DNA of 43,263 nt from CAZLPZ01 sp964561535 (GCA_964561535.1 CAZLPZ010000012.1:1-43263); one strand, 5' to 3'; shown: positions 18,166-25,928, counted from the first letter of the stretch. Made by a program: numbers and translations. Notes: generated from the sequence alone by a model not told the origin.

Positions 18166-19103
18166 ACCTTCTTGACCGTGCAAAACGCCACCCGGAAAAA
18201 CAACGACGACCGGACCAGCCCATGGGCAAAAAACCCGACTGGATCAAGGTTAAAGCTCCTCAAGGAGATATATACAACGAAACACGTGACATAGCCCGGC
18301 AATTTAAACTAACCACCGTGTGCGAAGAGGCCGGATGCCCCAACATCGGCGAATGTTGGAACAAGCGCCACGCCACATTCATGGTAATGGGCGAGATATG
18401 CACCCGGGCGTGTAGTTTTTGCAACGTTGCAACCGGCCGACCCGATGCACTTGACCCGATGGAGCCCTTACGCATTGGGGTTGCCACCGAAAAATTAGGA
18501 TTAAAACATGTGGTCATCACATCCGTTGACCGCGATGATTTGAATGATGGCGGCGCGGAACATTTTGTAAAAACCATTGGCGCGATCCGGTTTAAATCCC
18601 CCGGCACAACGATTGAAATTCTTACCCCCGATTTTAAAAATAAACCGGGCGCGGTTGAAACAGTCGCGCATGCGCGGCCCGATGTGTTTAACCACAATCT
18701 TGAAACCGTGCCGCGATTATATTTAACCATTCGTCCCGGCGCACGCTATTTTACATCGTTGCAATTGCTGGCACGGGTCAAAGAAATCGACCCAACTATT
18801 TTCACCAAATCAGGATTAATGGTGGGGTTGGGGGAAAGTCGCGATGAAATCGCCCAAGTCATGGATGATCTGCGCGCAGCCGATGTTGATTTTTTAACCA
18901 TTGGCCAATATTTGCAGCCCACACCCAAACACGCACCCGTTGATCGGTTCTGGACGCCTGACGAATTCGATGATCTGGCCGCCATAGCGCGCGCCAAAGG
19001 ATTTTTAATGGTGTCATCATCACCATTAACGCGGTCGTCACATCACGCCGGGGAAGATTTCGAGGAGATGAGAGCAGCGCGTGCAGCAAAACTTTCCGCA
19101 TAG
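18150..19103 (+). CDS. lipA: Lipoyl synthase (radical SAM)
   Basis: Inserts two sulfurs into octanoylated lipoyl domains. The auxiliary cluster ligands are in CEEAGCPNIGECW, the radical-SAM cluster ligands in CTRACSFC, and the C-terminal RSSHHAGEDF carries the conserved Arg-Ser-Ser. The RHPEKQRRPDQPMGKKPDWIKVKAP lead-in, read across residues 12-36, is typical of alphaproteobacterial LipA, which is why I start at the ATG at 18150 (317 residues) and not at the earlier ATG at 18063. Upstream, the start context is duplicated (18091-18105). The ubiquinone-related COQ10-like gene follows 122 nt later, a common neighbour. Confidence 0.95.
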   Translation: MTTNPDLLDRAKRHPEKQRRPDQPMGKKPDWIKVKAPQGDIYNETRDIARQFKLTTVCEEAGCPNIGECWNKRHATFMVMGEICTRACSFCNVATGRPDALDPMEPLRIGVATEKLGLKHVVITSVDRDDLNDGGAEHFVKTIGAIRFKSPGTTIEILTPDFKNKPGAVETVAHARPDVFNHNLETVPRLYLTIRPGARYFTSLQLLARVKEIDPTIFTKSGLMVGLGESRDEIAQVMDDLRAADVDFLTIGQYLQPTPKHAPVDRFWTPDEFDDLAAIARAKGFLMVSSSPLTRSSHHAGEDFEEMRAARAAKLSA

Positions 19104-19106
19104 ACA

Positions 19107-19138
19107 GCCGTTATCGCCGCGCAGGCGGGGATAACGGC
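19107..19138. repeat. Palindromic intergenic repeat related to family A
   Basis: GCCGTTATC (19107-19115) and GATAACGGC (19130-19138) are perfect arms around a GC-rich core (CGCC / GGCG). It begins 4 nt after the lipA stop. No T tract follows, so it is more an mRNA 3'-end structure than an intrinsic terminator. Confidence 0.8.
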
Positions 19139-19190
19139 AAAAAAGTCTTATCACTTAAAATATTTTATTACTAAACCAACTCATATATGC

Positions 19191-19217
19191 TGGATCCCCG
19201 CCTACGCGGGGATGACA
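19191..19217. repeat. Short palindromic repeat, family A, copy 2
   Basis: Differs from copy 1 (149-175) only in the central bases (CCTA against CTTT region). It ends 8 nt before the chosen start of the COQ10-like gene. An ATG at 19187 reads through it to give DPRLRGDD, which is the translated repeat and not part of the protein. Confidence 0.88.
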
Positions 19218-19225
19218 AAATTAAA

Positions 19226-19705
19226 ATGCCAACACACACTGAACAAAAAATCCTCCCCTATACCCCCGATCAACTTTTTGATCTGGTGGCCGATGTTGAA
19301 CGGTATCCAGAATTTCTGCCGTGGTGTTTGGATTGCCGCATCACAACCCGTGAAAAAGAAGATGTGTTCTTGGCCGATTTGATCATTGGATATAAATTTA
19401 TCCGCGAAAAATTCGGATCACGGGTGACGCTCAACCGCAATCTACATACATCTCTCACCACTGAAAAAACCCCCAATACCCCAACCATTCAGGTCGAATA
19501 TATCTCGGGCCCCATGCGATATTTGTCGAACAATTGGCGATTTGTGGGCAATAACAACGGCACAACCACGATTCATTTTGATATTGATTTCGAATTTAAA
19601 AATGCGATTCTTCAGGGATTAATGGGCCTTTTTTTCCACGAGGCCATAAAGCGGATGGTCAGTGCGTTTGAAACAAGAGCACAGGCAGTATATTCAACAC
19701 GTTAA
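19226..19705 (+). CDS. COQ10/RatA-family START-domain protein, ubiquinone-binding
   Basis: A single START-like (SRPBCC) domain of 159 residues. It opens with EQKILPYTPDQLFDLVADVERYPEFLPWC, read in two parts as the typical YTPDQLFDLVADV and YPEFLPWC, and ends with the amphipathic helix FHEAIKRMVSAFETRA. The family is the bacterial counterpart of mitochondrial COQ10, a ubiquinone carrier needed for respiration; enterobacterial members are named RatA. I start at the ATG at 19226 because the 13 earlier codons are the palindromic repeat. There is no separate Shine-Dalgarno; the GGGGA of the repeat arm lies about 13 nt upstream. Confidence 0.85.
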   Translation: MPTHTEQKILPYTPDQLFDLVADVERYPEFLPWCLDCRITTREKEDVFLADLIIGYKFIREKFGSRVTLNRNLHTSLTTEKTPNTPTIQVEYISGPMRYLSNNWRFVGNNNGTTTIHFDIDFEFKNAILQGLMGLFFHEAIKRMVSAFETRAQAVYSTR

Positions 19706-19710
19706 AATGC

Positions 19711-20472
19711 CTATAAAATCTTTGGTATAAAAACATTTTTTTCAGGAGTATGTTTTGAAAAATAATCTAACGTTAAAAAATTAGGCTGACCTGTACGAAC
19801 ATCATCAATACGACTAGCAAGGAGTGCTCGATAAAGCGAAAGTTGTTTGGGATCTTCCAAACTATACCCAGCTATTTTTCCACGATGTAACTCTATAAAT
19901 GTTACCACTAAGGGTAAAATCTGTGCTTCAAAGCTTTCTTGATCCCGCCCCTCAATAGGTTTTCCAATTGAATCAATATAATGACGGGTGTTTTTTTGCC
20001 CACTTCCATTTGATTTTGATAAATCTAGACCAAATAACCCCATATTACAGAGCGCATTTGCAACGACTAGCGAGTAATCTTCTGAAATTTGAGTATATAA
20101 ACTCCCAATTTCCATTTCACTTCCAGCCATTACCTTATGAAAGGTATCTTTTATCAATGCCGCTAAAAAACCCAATGAAGAATCTTCAGGGGAACAACCT
20201 ATTAACCTTAGCAAAGAATAAGACTCTATCGCAATTTCCTGAATCTCTTGACTTCTTAACTCTTCTATCGAAGATAAGGACAGCGCGCGTTTTAAAGATT
20301 TCAATGCTTCAGGCACATTTTGGCTGCTTGCCATGCTAATCATTTTACGTGGTATATCACCATAAGTAAGAAGTGCTAGGTTGATCACTGACTGACATGT
20401 AAATAGATCCTCCTGACCAGACTGAGAGGCCTCCAACCAATCTTTTTGAATAAATATCGGCCGTCCATTCAT
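19711..20472 (-). CDS. Uncharacterised 253-residue protein
   Basis: I do not recognise a family. It starts at ATG 20472 with a strong GGGAGG site 8 nt upstream and ends 5 nt from the convergent COQ10-like gene. There is no signal peptide or membrane helix. Residues 50-200 look mainly helical, with hydrophobic heptad-like stretches (ALKSLKRALSLSSIEELRSQ, and further SYSLLRLIG). The C-terminal 40 residues contain LYRALLASRIDDVRTG. Base composition is AT-richer than in the neighbours. It lies right behind the rpmE terminator, so expression needs its own promoter within that terminator region or read-through. Confidence 0.6.
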   Translation of the reverse strand: MNGRPIFIQKDWLEASQSGQEDLFTCQSVINLALLTYGDIPRKMISMASSQNVPEALKSLKRALSLSSIEELRSQEIQEIAIESYSLLRLIGCSPEDSSLGFLAALIKDTFHKVMAGSEMEIGSLYTQISEDYSLVVANALCNMGLFGLDLSKSNGSGQKNTRHYIDSIGKPIEGRDQESFEAQILPLVVTFIELHRGKIAGYSLEDPKQLSLYRALLASRIDDVRTGQPNFLTLDYFSKHTPEKNVFIPKIL

Positions 20473-20490
20473 CGCCCCGCCCTCCCGTAA

Positions 20491-20521
20491 TAAAAAACCC
20501 CGTTAAGGACAACGGGGTTTT
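20491..20521 (-). terminator. Rho-independent terminator of rpmE (bidirectional in form)
   Basis: AAAACCCCGTT (20494-20504) pairs with AACGGGGTTTT (20511-20521) around a 6-nt loop. Read on the - strand it ends in a run of T and lies about 80 nt after the rpmE stop. Confidence 0.93.
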
Positions 20522-20598
20522 GAACAGAATCAACAGAATAAAAGAGGGCCGTGTGCGCCACCGTCTGTTTGCGGCGCATATTGAAACGGGCAATGTAA

Positions 20599-20877
20599 TT
20601 ACGACGCTGCGCCACCTTTCGATCCTTTGTCCTCTTTTTTGGTCGATGTAACAGAACCACCCGACATGAATGACCCGAAACGACCTTCGAATTTTTTCAA
20701 CTGGCCTTTTTCAACGACCTTGGCCTCGCCACCCTGCCACGCCGGATGCGTTTTTGGATCAACGTCCAACCGCATCACATCCCCAGCTTTACCCCACGTT
20801 GTGCGTGTTTTATATTCCGTACCATCGGTCATCACAACCGTAATCTCATGGTAATCGGGATGGATATCTTGTTTCAT
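20599..20877 (-). CDS. rpmE: Large ribosomal subunit protein bL31
   Basis: Small 50S subunit protein at the central protuberance. MKQDIHPDYHEITVVMTDG is the standard bL31 N-terminus, and the middle has DVDPKTHPAWQGG. It lacks the CxxC zinc pair, so it is the zinc-independent form. The C-terminus has a Lys/Ser/Gly tail (KKEDKGSKGGAAS). I chose the ATG at 20877, 7 nt after AAGGA; the adjacent ATG at 20880 is also possible, and a longer frame to 20922 is not supported. A clear terminator follows. Confidence 0.92.
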   Translation of the reverse strand: MKQDIHPDYHEITVVMTDGTEYKTRTTWGKAGDVMRLDVDPKTHPAWQGGEAKVVEKGQLKKFEGRFGSFMSGGSVTSTKKEDKGSKGGAAS

Positions 20878-21411
20878 CATGTATTCCTTGTGTTGGGTGC
20901 GACGGCAGAACAAGTGCACCATGCACCCGAGTTCCTTGGTCCGTCGGCCAAAAACTTGACTGTTTTATAGAGGGTTTTGCGCTGCAACGCAACTAGATTT
21001 TACACAAAAAAGACAAAGAAAAATGTCATCCCGAAAACGCCAAAGGCATTATCCAGGACCTTCTGATATATAGGAGAAAAAACTGCAAAATGTCCCGGAT
21101 AGGCCCTGCGGGCCTTCCGAGATGACAAGTATTTGAAAAACAACACAAAAACATTTACTTGACGAGCGTATTGGGCTTATGGTTATATGATTTCCATGAA
21201 CACAATGTTGGCCCCTTTTTATTTTAACGCGTTTACCTGGTTTACCACCGGGGCGCGTTGATTTGGTCATAACGGTTTAAATACCCCCAACAAATCGACA
21301 AAACGCAGCCTCCCCAAAAAACGGTTGGGCTTTCGTGTTTTTATTCCCTTTTCCCCCACGTAATCCCAACCCAAGTTTAAATCACAGGGGCGGGAAAAAT
21401 GTGAGAGAAAA
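20878..21411. other. Intergenic region upstream of rpmE
   Basis: About 530 bases between divergent rpmE and the small ORF at 21412. It contains the MITE-like element at 21024-21127 and presumably the rpmE promoter. A - strand frame from 21270 starts with a basic MTKSTRPGGKPGKRVKIK but runs into the repeat and has no family resemblance, so it is not called. Confidence 0.5.
21024..21127. repeat. MITE-like element with terminal inverted repeats
   Basis: A 104-nt segment begins TGTCATCCCGAAAAC and its far end, read inversely, begins TGTCATCTCGGAAGG: 11 of 15 positions agree. Inside are a GGCCCGCAGGGCC-type palindrome (near 21102-21116) and AT-rich spacer. No ORF is contained. It looks like a small non-autonomous or palindromic dispersed element; a second copy is not present in this window. 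Confidence 0.55.
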
Positions 21412-21585
21412 ATGCAAACTTATGCAGAGACTTTAAGAAAATTGCTGGCCGAACGACCCGGACAATCCGCCGCTATTCCTCAAGGACAGAATCATCCTCA
21501 GGGACAAAGCAGAATCAGCCATTTAGGGCGCAGTCATAATGATCGCGTTACGAAAATCGTATGCGGCTGTCGACCCAAAAATTAA
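21412..21585 (+). CDS. Possible small protein of 57 residues
   Basis: ATG at 21412 opens a 57-codon frame to TAA at 21583, beginning MQTYAETLRKLLAERPG and ending KIVCGCRPKN. A weak GAGAG precedes the start. Residues 20-33 are Gln/Gly/Pro-rich (IPQGQNHPQGQ) and a CGC pair lies at the end. No family is recognised. It lies 43 nt upstream of the 278-codon orphan on the same strand, so the two may be co-transcribed. Coding status is uncertain. Confidence 0.35.
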   Translation: MQTYAETLRKLLAERPGQSAAIPQGQNHPQGQSRISHLGRSHNDRVTKIVCGCRPKN

Positions 21586-21628
21586 TCCCGGACAAACGCA
21601 GACACAAAAATTATAGGAGTGTGTAAAA

Positions 21629-22465
21629 ATGACGGCCAATCCACCAAATATAGATCTTGCTTTACCATCACCCATTTTAATCCCTGTTTTCCCAATCGAT
21701 AATGGCGAGATCGCGGCCACCGTTCCGGCCGAAGCAATCGAAATTTTATTAGGGTTACCCCCATCCAATCATCCTCATGTTCTTTTGATTTGTGATCACC
21801 CGTTAAGGCTACATCATCATTCAAACGAGACTTTAAAGGCCGGACAAAAACTTTCTACTGATTATTCTGCAGCGATAAAAGGTTTAAATTTAAATAATCA
21901 GATGACCGTATTACGGTCATCTGAATTATCAAGCGAGTGCCACAGCAATATGCTGAGAGCAAATTTAGCCGTTGCCCAACGTGCAACGCCCCCTATTGCT
22001 GACGGTGTAACCAGAACGATTATAGCGATCCAATATGCACATCTACACATAACTGGGCATCACATTCATATGGCCCATGGTATATATGATCAAGAAATGA
22101 CACGTGCACGACATATTTTACGAGGGCAAGAATCCCAAGAACATATTCGACACATTGAACCCGGCATCCAATATCATGGAAAAGGTCCAATCCGAGATTG
22201 TAACCCACTCGCTATGGATTCATCGAATACACGCCGGATCAGCGCGTCAAGTTTTTTAGATTCTTTAGAATCGGGTCAACCCATTTCAAACATTCTTACA
22301 AAACAGTTTACCAATGTTTCGATACCTGTTGGATGTTTAACCTTGGACCCCAAAGCCCAAGATAGGGCAAACGAAAACGCCATGAGCGCGGTTATAAAAC
22401 GACTAGAAATTGCAGAGAATCTCTATAATAAAAGAGGTATAAATTCCGTTCCCGCCTCTATTTAA
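21629..22465 (+). CDS. Uncharacterised His-rich protein (278 residues)
   Basis: ATG at 21629 has a good AGGAG site upstream. No family recognised, no signal peptide and no clear membrane helix; the N-terminal 65 residues are hydrophobic and proline-rich (SPILIPVFPIDNGEIA). Histidines cluster around residues 58-64 (HPLRLHHH) and 137-150 (HLHITGHHIHMAHG), which could bind metal. The last third is helical and charged. The coding sequence contains a 27-nt palindrome (21898-21924) translated roughly as NQMTVLRSSEL. mutS follows 55 nt later but is probably independent. It could also be a decayed or lineage-specific gene. Confidence 0.55.
   Translation: MTANPPNIDLALPSPILIPVFPIDNGEIAATVPAEAIEILLGLPPSNHPHVLLICDHPLRLHHHSNETLKAGQKLSTDYSAAIKGLNLNNQMTVLRSSELSSECHSNMLRANLAVAQRATPPIADGVTRTIIAIQYAHLHITGHHIHMAHGIYDQEMTRARHILRGQESQEHIRHIEPGIQYHGKGPIRDCNPLAMDSSNTRRISASSFLDSLESGQPISNILTKQFTNVSIPVGCLTLDPKAQDRANENAMSAVIKRLEIAENLYNKRGINSVPASI
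21898..21924. repeat. Near-perfect 27-nt palindrome inside the His-rich gene
   Basis: TCAGATGACCGTA (21898-21910) and TACGGTCATCTGA (21912-21924) are exact 13-nt inverted arms with a single-base centre. It would extrude a cruciform or form a 13-bp RNA hairpin, unusual inside a reading frame. Confidence 0.9.
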
Positions 22466-22520
22466 ACCTAACTCCACATATTTTTCTTATCAAACACCCC
22501 CAAGCCCCCTATAAATAAGT

Positions 22521-25250
22521 ATGGAAAAAAATAACGCCGTCCACCAAAACGTGAATATCTCTGATTCCTCTCCCCCTCATCCCGGCCCTCTCCCCGCAAG
22601 CGAGGAAAAGGGGACCGCCCCCACTCCCATGATGGCGCAATATTGGAGTATTAAGAAACAATACCCCGACGCGTTGGTATTTTATCGCATGGGCGATTTT
22701 TTCGAATTATTTTTCGATGATGCACGGGCGGCGGCCCCGGTGCTCGACATCGCGTTGACACGGCGCGGTAAACATGACGATACCGATGTCCCCATGTGTG
22801 GTGTCCCCGTGCATTCATACGAATCCTATCTGGCAAAACTTATACAACATGGGTTCCATGTCGCAATTTGTGATCAGACCGAAACCCCTGAACAAGCAAA
22901 AACACGCGGCGGGGCCAAAGCATTGGTCACCCGCGAGGTCATTCGCGTCATCACTCCCGGAACCATTACAGAAGAAACTTTACTCGACGCCCGAATCCCA
23001 AATTATCTGGCCGCCGTCACGCAAATACGGGGACAAATGAGCGTGGCATGGCTCGACCTGTCTACCGGATCGTTTATGACCCAATCAGTCACACGGGACA
23101 CGTTGGCCGGGACACTCGCGCGGCTCGCTCCACGTGAAATTCTTATTCCCAATCGGCTATATACCCAACCCGACATAGCAAGTACATTAAAACTCTATGA
23201 TCGCGCTGTGCACGTACAACCCGACAGTCTATTTGATTCAGATAATGCAGCACGGCGATTAAACACCCATTACGACACACATACAATCGATGCATTCGGG
23301 GCGTTTGATATTGCCGAAATGACAGCGGCCGGTGTCTTATTAGATTATGTCGAACGGACACAAAAAACAACAGTCATGCACATCGCCCGCCCCGTGCGCG
23401 TTATGGGTGATACGTTATTGCACCTTGACGGGGCGACGCGGCGCAATTTGGAATTAACGGAAACATTATCGGGCAGCCGCGCTGGCAGTGTGCTTCACAC
23501 CATCGACCGTACCGTAACGTCGGCGGGCGCACGGATGTTGCAACGGTGGATTTCTGCGCCGTTACGAGATCTTGTGACCATTACCACACGCGAAGATCAG
23601 ATTGAATATTTTGTTGGCACAGCGCCGTTGCGCGATATGTTGCGCAACGCGTTAAAATCAGCCCCCGATATTGAACGCGCCCTGGCACGTATTGCGCTTG
23701 ATCGTATGGCACCGCGTGATTTGGCAGCCGTGCGCGATGGATTAGCAACGATTGCGACCATCAACACTCATTTGCACATACAACCCGATCTTCCTTCTGC
23801 GATCACCGATATTATAGCGCAATTGCACCAATCCCCCGATACGCAGGTTTTGCAAGATACCTTATCGGCGGCGTTATCCGACACGTTACCCGCGACAAAA
23901 GATGATGGCGGATTTATCCGGGCAGGATATGACACCGCGCTTGATCAAGCAAGGTCCCTACGCGATGATGGTCGACACCGTATTGCCGCCCTTCAACAAA
24001 AATATGCGACAGACACAGGTATTGAGACATTAAAAATAACCCATAATAATATGCTTGGATATTATATCGAAGTATCATCCAAACGTGCCGATGTTTTATT
24101 TGCGCGCCCAGCTGATTTCATTCACCGCCAAACCATGAGCACAGCGACACGGTTTACGACGACGGAACTGGCCGGGTTGGAACGTGGTTTGATGCAGGCC
24201 GGCGCGCAAGCCCTTGCCATTGAAATGCAAATTTTTAAAGATTTGTGCGGCAATATTTTGCACGCGCGGGATGAAATAGTTCAATTGGCGACGGCGCTTG
24301 CCCATCTTGATGTCGTTGCGGCATTGGCCCAATTGGCGGTTACCGAACATTATACGCGGCCCACCATGCGCAATGATAATACGTTCGATGTGCGGGACGG
24401 GCGGCACGTGGTAGTCGAGGCTGCGCTTCGCGCCGCCAATACGCCCTTCATCGCGAATGACGCGCATATCGACGACGGTCAACGCCTGTGGGTATTAACC
24501 GGTCCGAATATGGCTGGAAAATCAACGTTTTTGCGGCAAAATGCATTGATTATTCTCCTCGCGCAAATGGGGTCGTTTGTACCTGCATCGTCCGCAACGA
24601 TCGGATTGGTCGATCGTCTTTTTTCCCGCGTGGGCGCCGCGGATGATCTGGCCAAAGGGCAATCGACATTCATGGTCGAAATGGTTGAAACGGCCTCGAT
24701 TTTAAACCAAGCCACCGCGCGGTCATTCGTGATTTTAGATGAAATCGGGCGCGGCACGGCCACGTTTGATGGACTGTCCATTGCCTGGGCAACATTGGAA
24801 TATCTACACGATATCGTTCAATGCCGCGGGTTGTTTGCCACGCATTATCATGAACTGACTACCTTACATGATCGTTTGCGTCACGTGCATTTGGCAACAA
24901 TGGAGGTGAAGGAATGGCAAGGTGACGTCGTGTTTTTACACCAGGTGCGAGACGGTGTCGCCGCCGGGTCATACGGGATTCATGTCGCGCGGTTGGCGGG
25001 GTTGCCGGTCGCGGTCACCACACGCGCCGATCAAATCATGACGATGTTAAGCACGGGCGATCAAAAACGCGCAATTGACACACTGGCGGGGGATTTGCCG
25101 TTATTTGATTTTACAGCTGGCCCCGCACGCGCCGCGGTCGAGCCAAAAACGCAGGCGGTGATTGATGCCATTACCGCGCTCGACATCGACGCCCTGTCCC
25201 CGCGTGAAGCGCTCGAGCGGTTGTATGAATTGAAGAGTCAAATAAAATAA
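22521..25250 (+). CDS. mutS: DNA mismatch repair protein MutS
   Basis: Recognises mismatches and recruits MutL. The mismatch-binding motif FYRMGDFFELFFDDA near residue 53 keeps the Phe-x-Glu wedge. The ATPase domain has Walker A TGPNMAGKSTFLRQ (about residue 661), signature STFMVEMVETA, Walker B ILDEIGRGTATFDGLS and ATHYHELT. Length of 909 is normal. Residues 15-31 (SDSSPPHPGPLPASEEK) are encoded by an intergenic-type repeat, so translation may instead start at the ATG pair at 22629/22632 (MMAQYW); neither start has a good ribosome site. The C-terminal tail ends ALERLYELKSQIK as usual. Confidence 0.95.
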   Translation: MEKNNAVHQNVNISDSSPPHPGPLPASEEKGTAPTPMMAQYWSIKKQYPDALVFYRMGDFFELFFDDARAAAPVLDIALTRRGKHDDTDVPMCGVPVHSYESYLAKLIQHGFHVAICDQTETPEQAKTRGGAKALVTREVIRVITPGTITEETLLDARIPNYLAAVTQIRGQMSVAWLDLSTGSFMTQSVTRDTLAGTLARLAPREILIPNRLYTQPDIASTLKLYDRAVHVQPDSLFDSDNAARRLNTHYDTHTIDAFGAFDIAEMTAAGVLLDYVERTQKTTVMHIARPVRVMGDTLLHLDGATRRNLELTETLSGSRAGSVLHTIDRTVTSAGARMLQRWISAPLRDLVTITTREDQIEYFVGTAPLRDMLRNALKSAPDIERALARIALDRMAPRDLAAVRDGLATIATINTHLHIQPDLPSAITDIIAQLHQSPDTQVLQDTLSAALSDTLPATKDDGGFIRAGYDTALDQARSLRDDGRHRIAALQQKYATDTGIETLKITHNNMLGYYIEVSSKRADVLFARPADFIHRQTMSTATRFTTTELAGLERGLMQAGAQALAIEMQIFKDLCGNILHARDEIVQLATALAHLDVVAALAQLAVTEHYTRPTMRNDNTFDVRDGRHVVVEAALRAANTPFIANDAHIDDGQRLWVLTGPNMAGKSTFLRQNALIILLAQMGSFVPASSATIGLVDRLFSRVGAADDLAKGQSTFMVEMVETASILNQATARSFVILDEIGRGTATFDGLSIAWATLEYLHDIVQCRGLFATHYHELTTLHDRLRHVHLATMEVKEWQGDVVFLHQVRDGVAAGSYGIHVARLAGLPVAVTTRADQIMTMLSTGDQKRAIDTLAGDLPLFDFTAGPARAAVEPKTQAVIDAITALDIDALSPREALERLYELKSQIK
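22566..22616. repeat. C-rich/G-rich repeat (family B) within the 5' end of mutS
   Basis: A C/T-rich half (CCTCTCCCCCTCATCCC, then CCCTCTCCCCGC) is followed by GCGAGGAAAAGGGGA. In this reading frame it gives SPPHPGPLPASEEKG, a peptide typical of over-called ORFs across this kind of intergenic element. Confidence 0.6.
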
Positions 25251-25256
25251 AAGACC

Positions 25257-25283
25257 GTCATCCCCGCGAAGGCGGGGATCCGG
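25257..25283. repeat. Short palindromic repeat, family A, copy 3 (inverted)
   Basis: Reverse complement of the family A core, with GTCATCCCCGC and GCGGGGATCCGG arms. It lies between the mutS stop (25250) and the convergent membrane-protein gene (stop 25286). Confidence 0.88.
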
Positions 25284-25285
25284 CA

Positions 25286-25870
25286 TTAATTTCCTCTTTG
25301 CCGCCCGACATAAATCACAGACACAAGAATAACATTCATCAATAACAAGACGACTGGATACAAGGCGGTTGCAATACTATGTGACTGGATCGCCGCAACC
25401 GAAAATCCATGTTTGAGCATCGAGATGGAATGCCCTGATATACTTTCTTCGCGCGGCTTTGCCCATGATTTCCGAATGGTTGGATAAAAGGCAAACGCAT
25501 CAATAGCCGTAACTAATATGGCCGATGCCGTGGGGTCTTTCGTGATCAGCCACAACGGAATTGCGCATAACCCAACGCAAAACGCAATCCAATCTGATCG
25601 TTTATAATCCCGATCCCCATAAGAAATGGCATACAATAAAATGATTGTCGTTAACATCGCGGCAACACCCGTTGCCCATGACCCCGGCCCCGCGCCCGCA
25701 TACACTTGGATAATAAACGCAATCCACGTCAGTAACGCCCACAAAATCCACGTAAATAAATGAGGTCGTGTTTCACCGCGTAAGATTGAACGTAAATAGA
25801 CAAGAAATGACCACGCGGCCAGGGCAACGCTAATCAGACCGAAAGTTTCCAGATATCCTATACCAGTCAT
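25286..25870 (-). CDS. Polytopic inner-membrane protein, uncharacterised
   Basis: A 194-residue protein with about six hydrophobic segments (near residues 8-26, 38-58, 66-84, 93-111, 112-130 and 165-188). Charged loops include YLRSILRGETRPH, YGDRDYKRSD and YPTIRKSWAKPREES. The FAFYPTIRKSW plus a repeated membrane unit recalls PQ-loop/SemiSWEET-type small transporters, but I see no diagnostic PQ pair, so this is only a resemblance. It lies downstream of rpoD on the same strand with a family B hairpin between them. Confidence 0.55.
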   Translation of the reverse strand: MTGIGYLETFGLISVALAAWSFLVYLRSILRGETRPHLFTWILWALLTWIAFIIQVYAGAGPGSWATGVAAMLTTIILLYAISYGDRDYKRSDWIAFCVGLCAIPLWLITKDPTASAILVTAIDAFAFYPTIRKSWAKPREESISGHSISMLKHGFSVAAIQSHSIATALYPVVLLLMNVILVSVIYVGRQRGN

Positions 25871-25901
25871 ATCACCCCCTCCGTCCGCCTCGAGTGGGAC
25901 A

Positions 25902-25922
25902 CCTCCCCCTTTCAGGGGGAGG
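25902..25922. repeat. Hairpin repeat (family B) after rpoD
   Basis: CCTCCCCC (25902-25909) and GGGGGAGG (25915-25922) are perfect 8-nt arms around TTTCA. It starts 7 nt after the rpoD stop in the - strand sense. No T tract follows, so it may stabilise the mRNA end rather than terminate. Confidence 0.75.
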
Positions 25923-25928
25923 ACGATA

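Noticed and set aside
19226..19705. RatA toxin of a RatAB toxin-antitoxin module
   Set aside because: No RatB-like antitoxin gene is adjacent, and the position after lipA fits the ubiquinone-binding COQ10 role.
21024..21127. Full insertion sequence
   Set aside because: Inverted ends are present but there is no transposase ORF; called only as a small repeat.
21049..21270. - strand frame starting with a basic MTKSTRPGGKPGKRVKIK segment
   Set aside because: It looks like a ribosomal-protein tail at first, but it has no family match, becomes Cys/Phe/Val-rich and runs into the MITE-like repeat.
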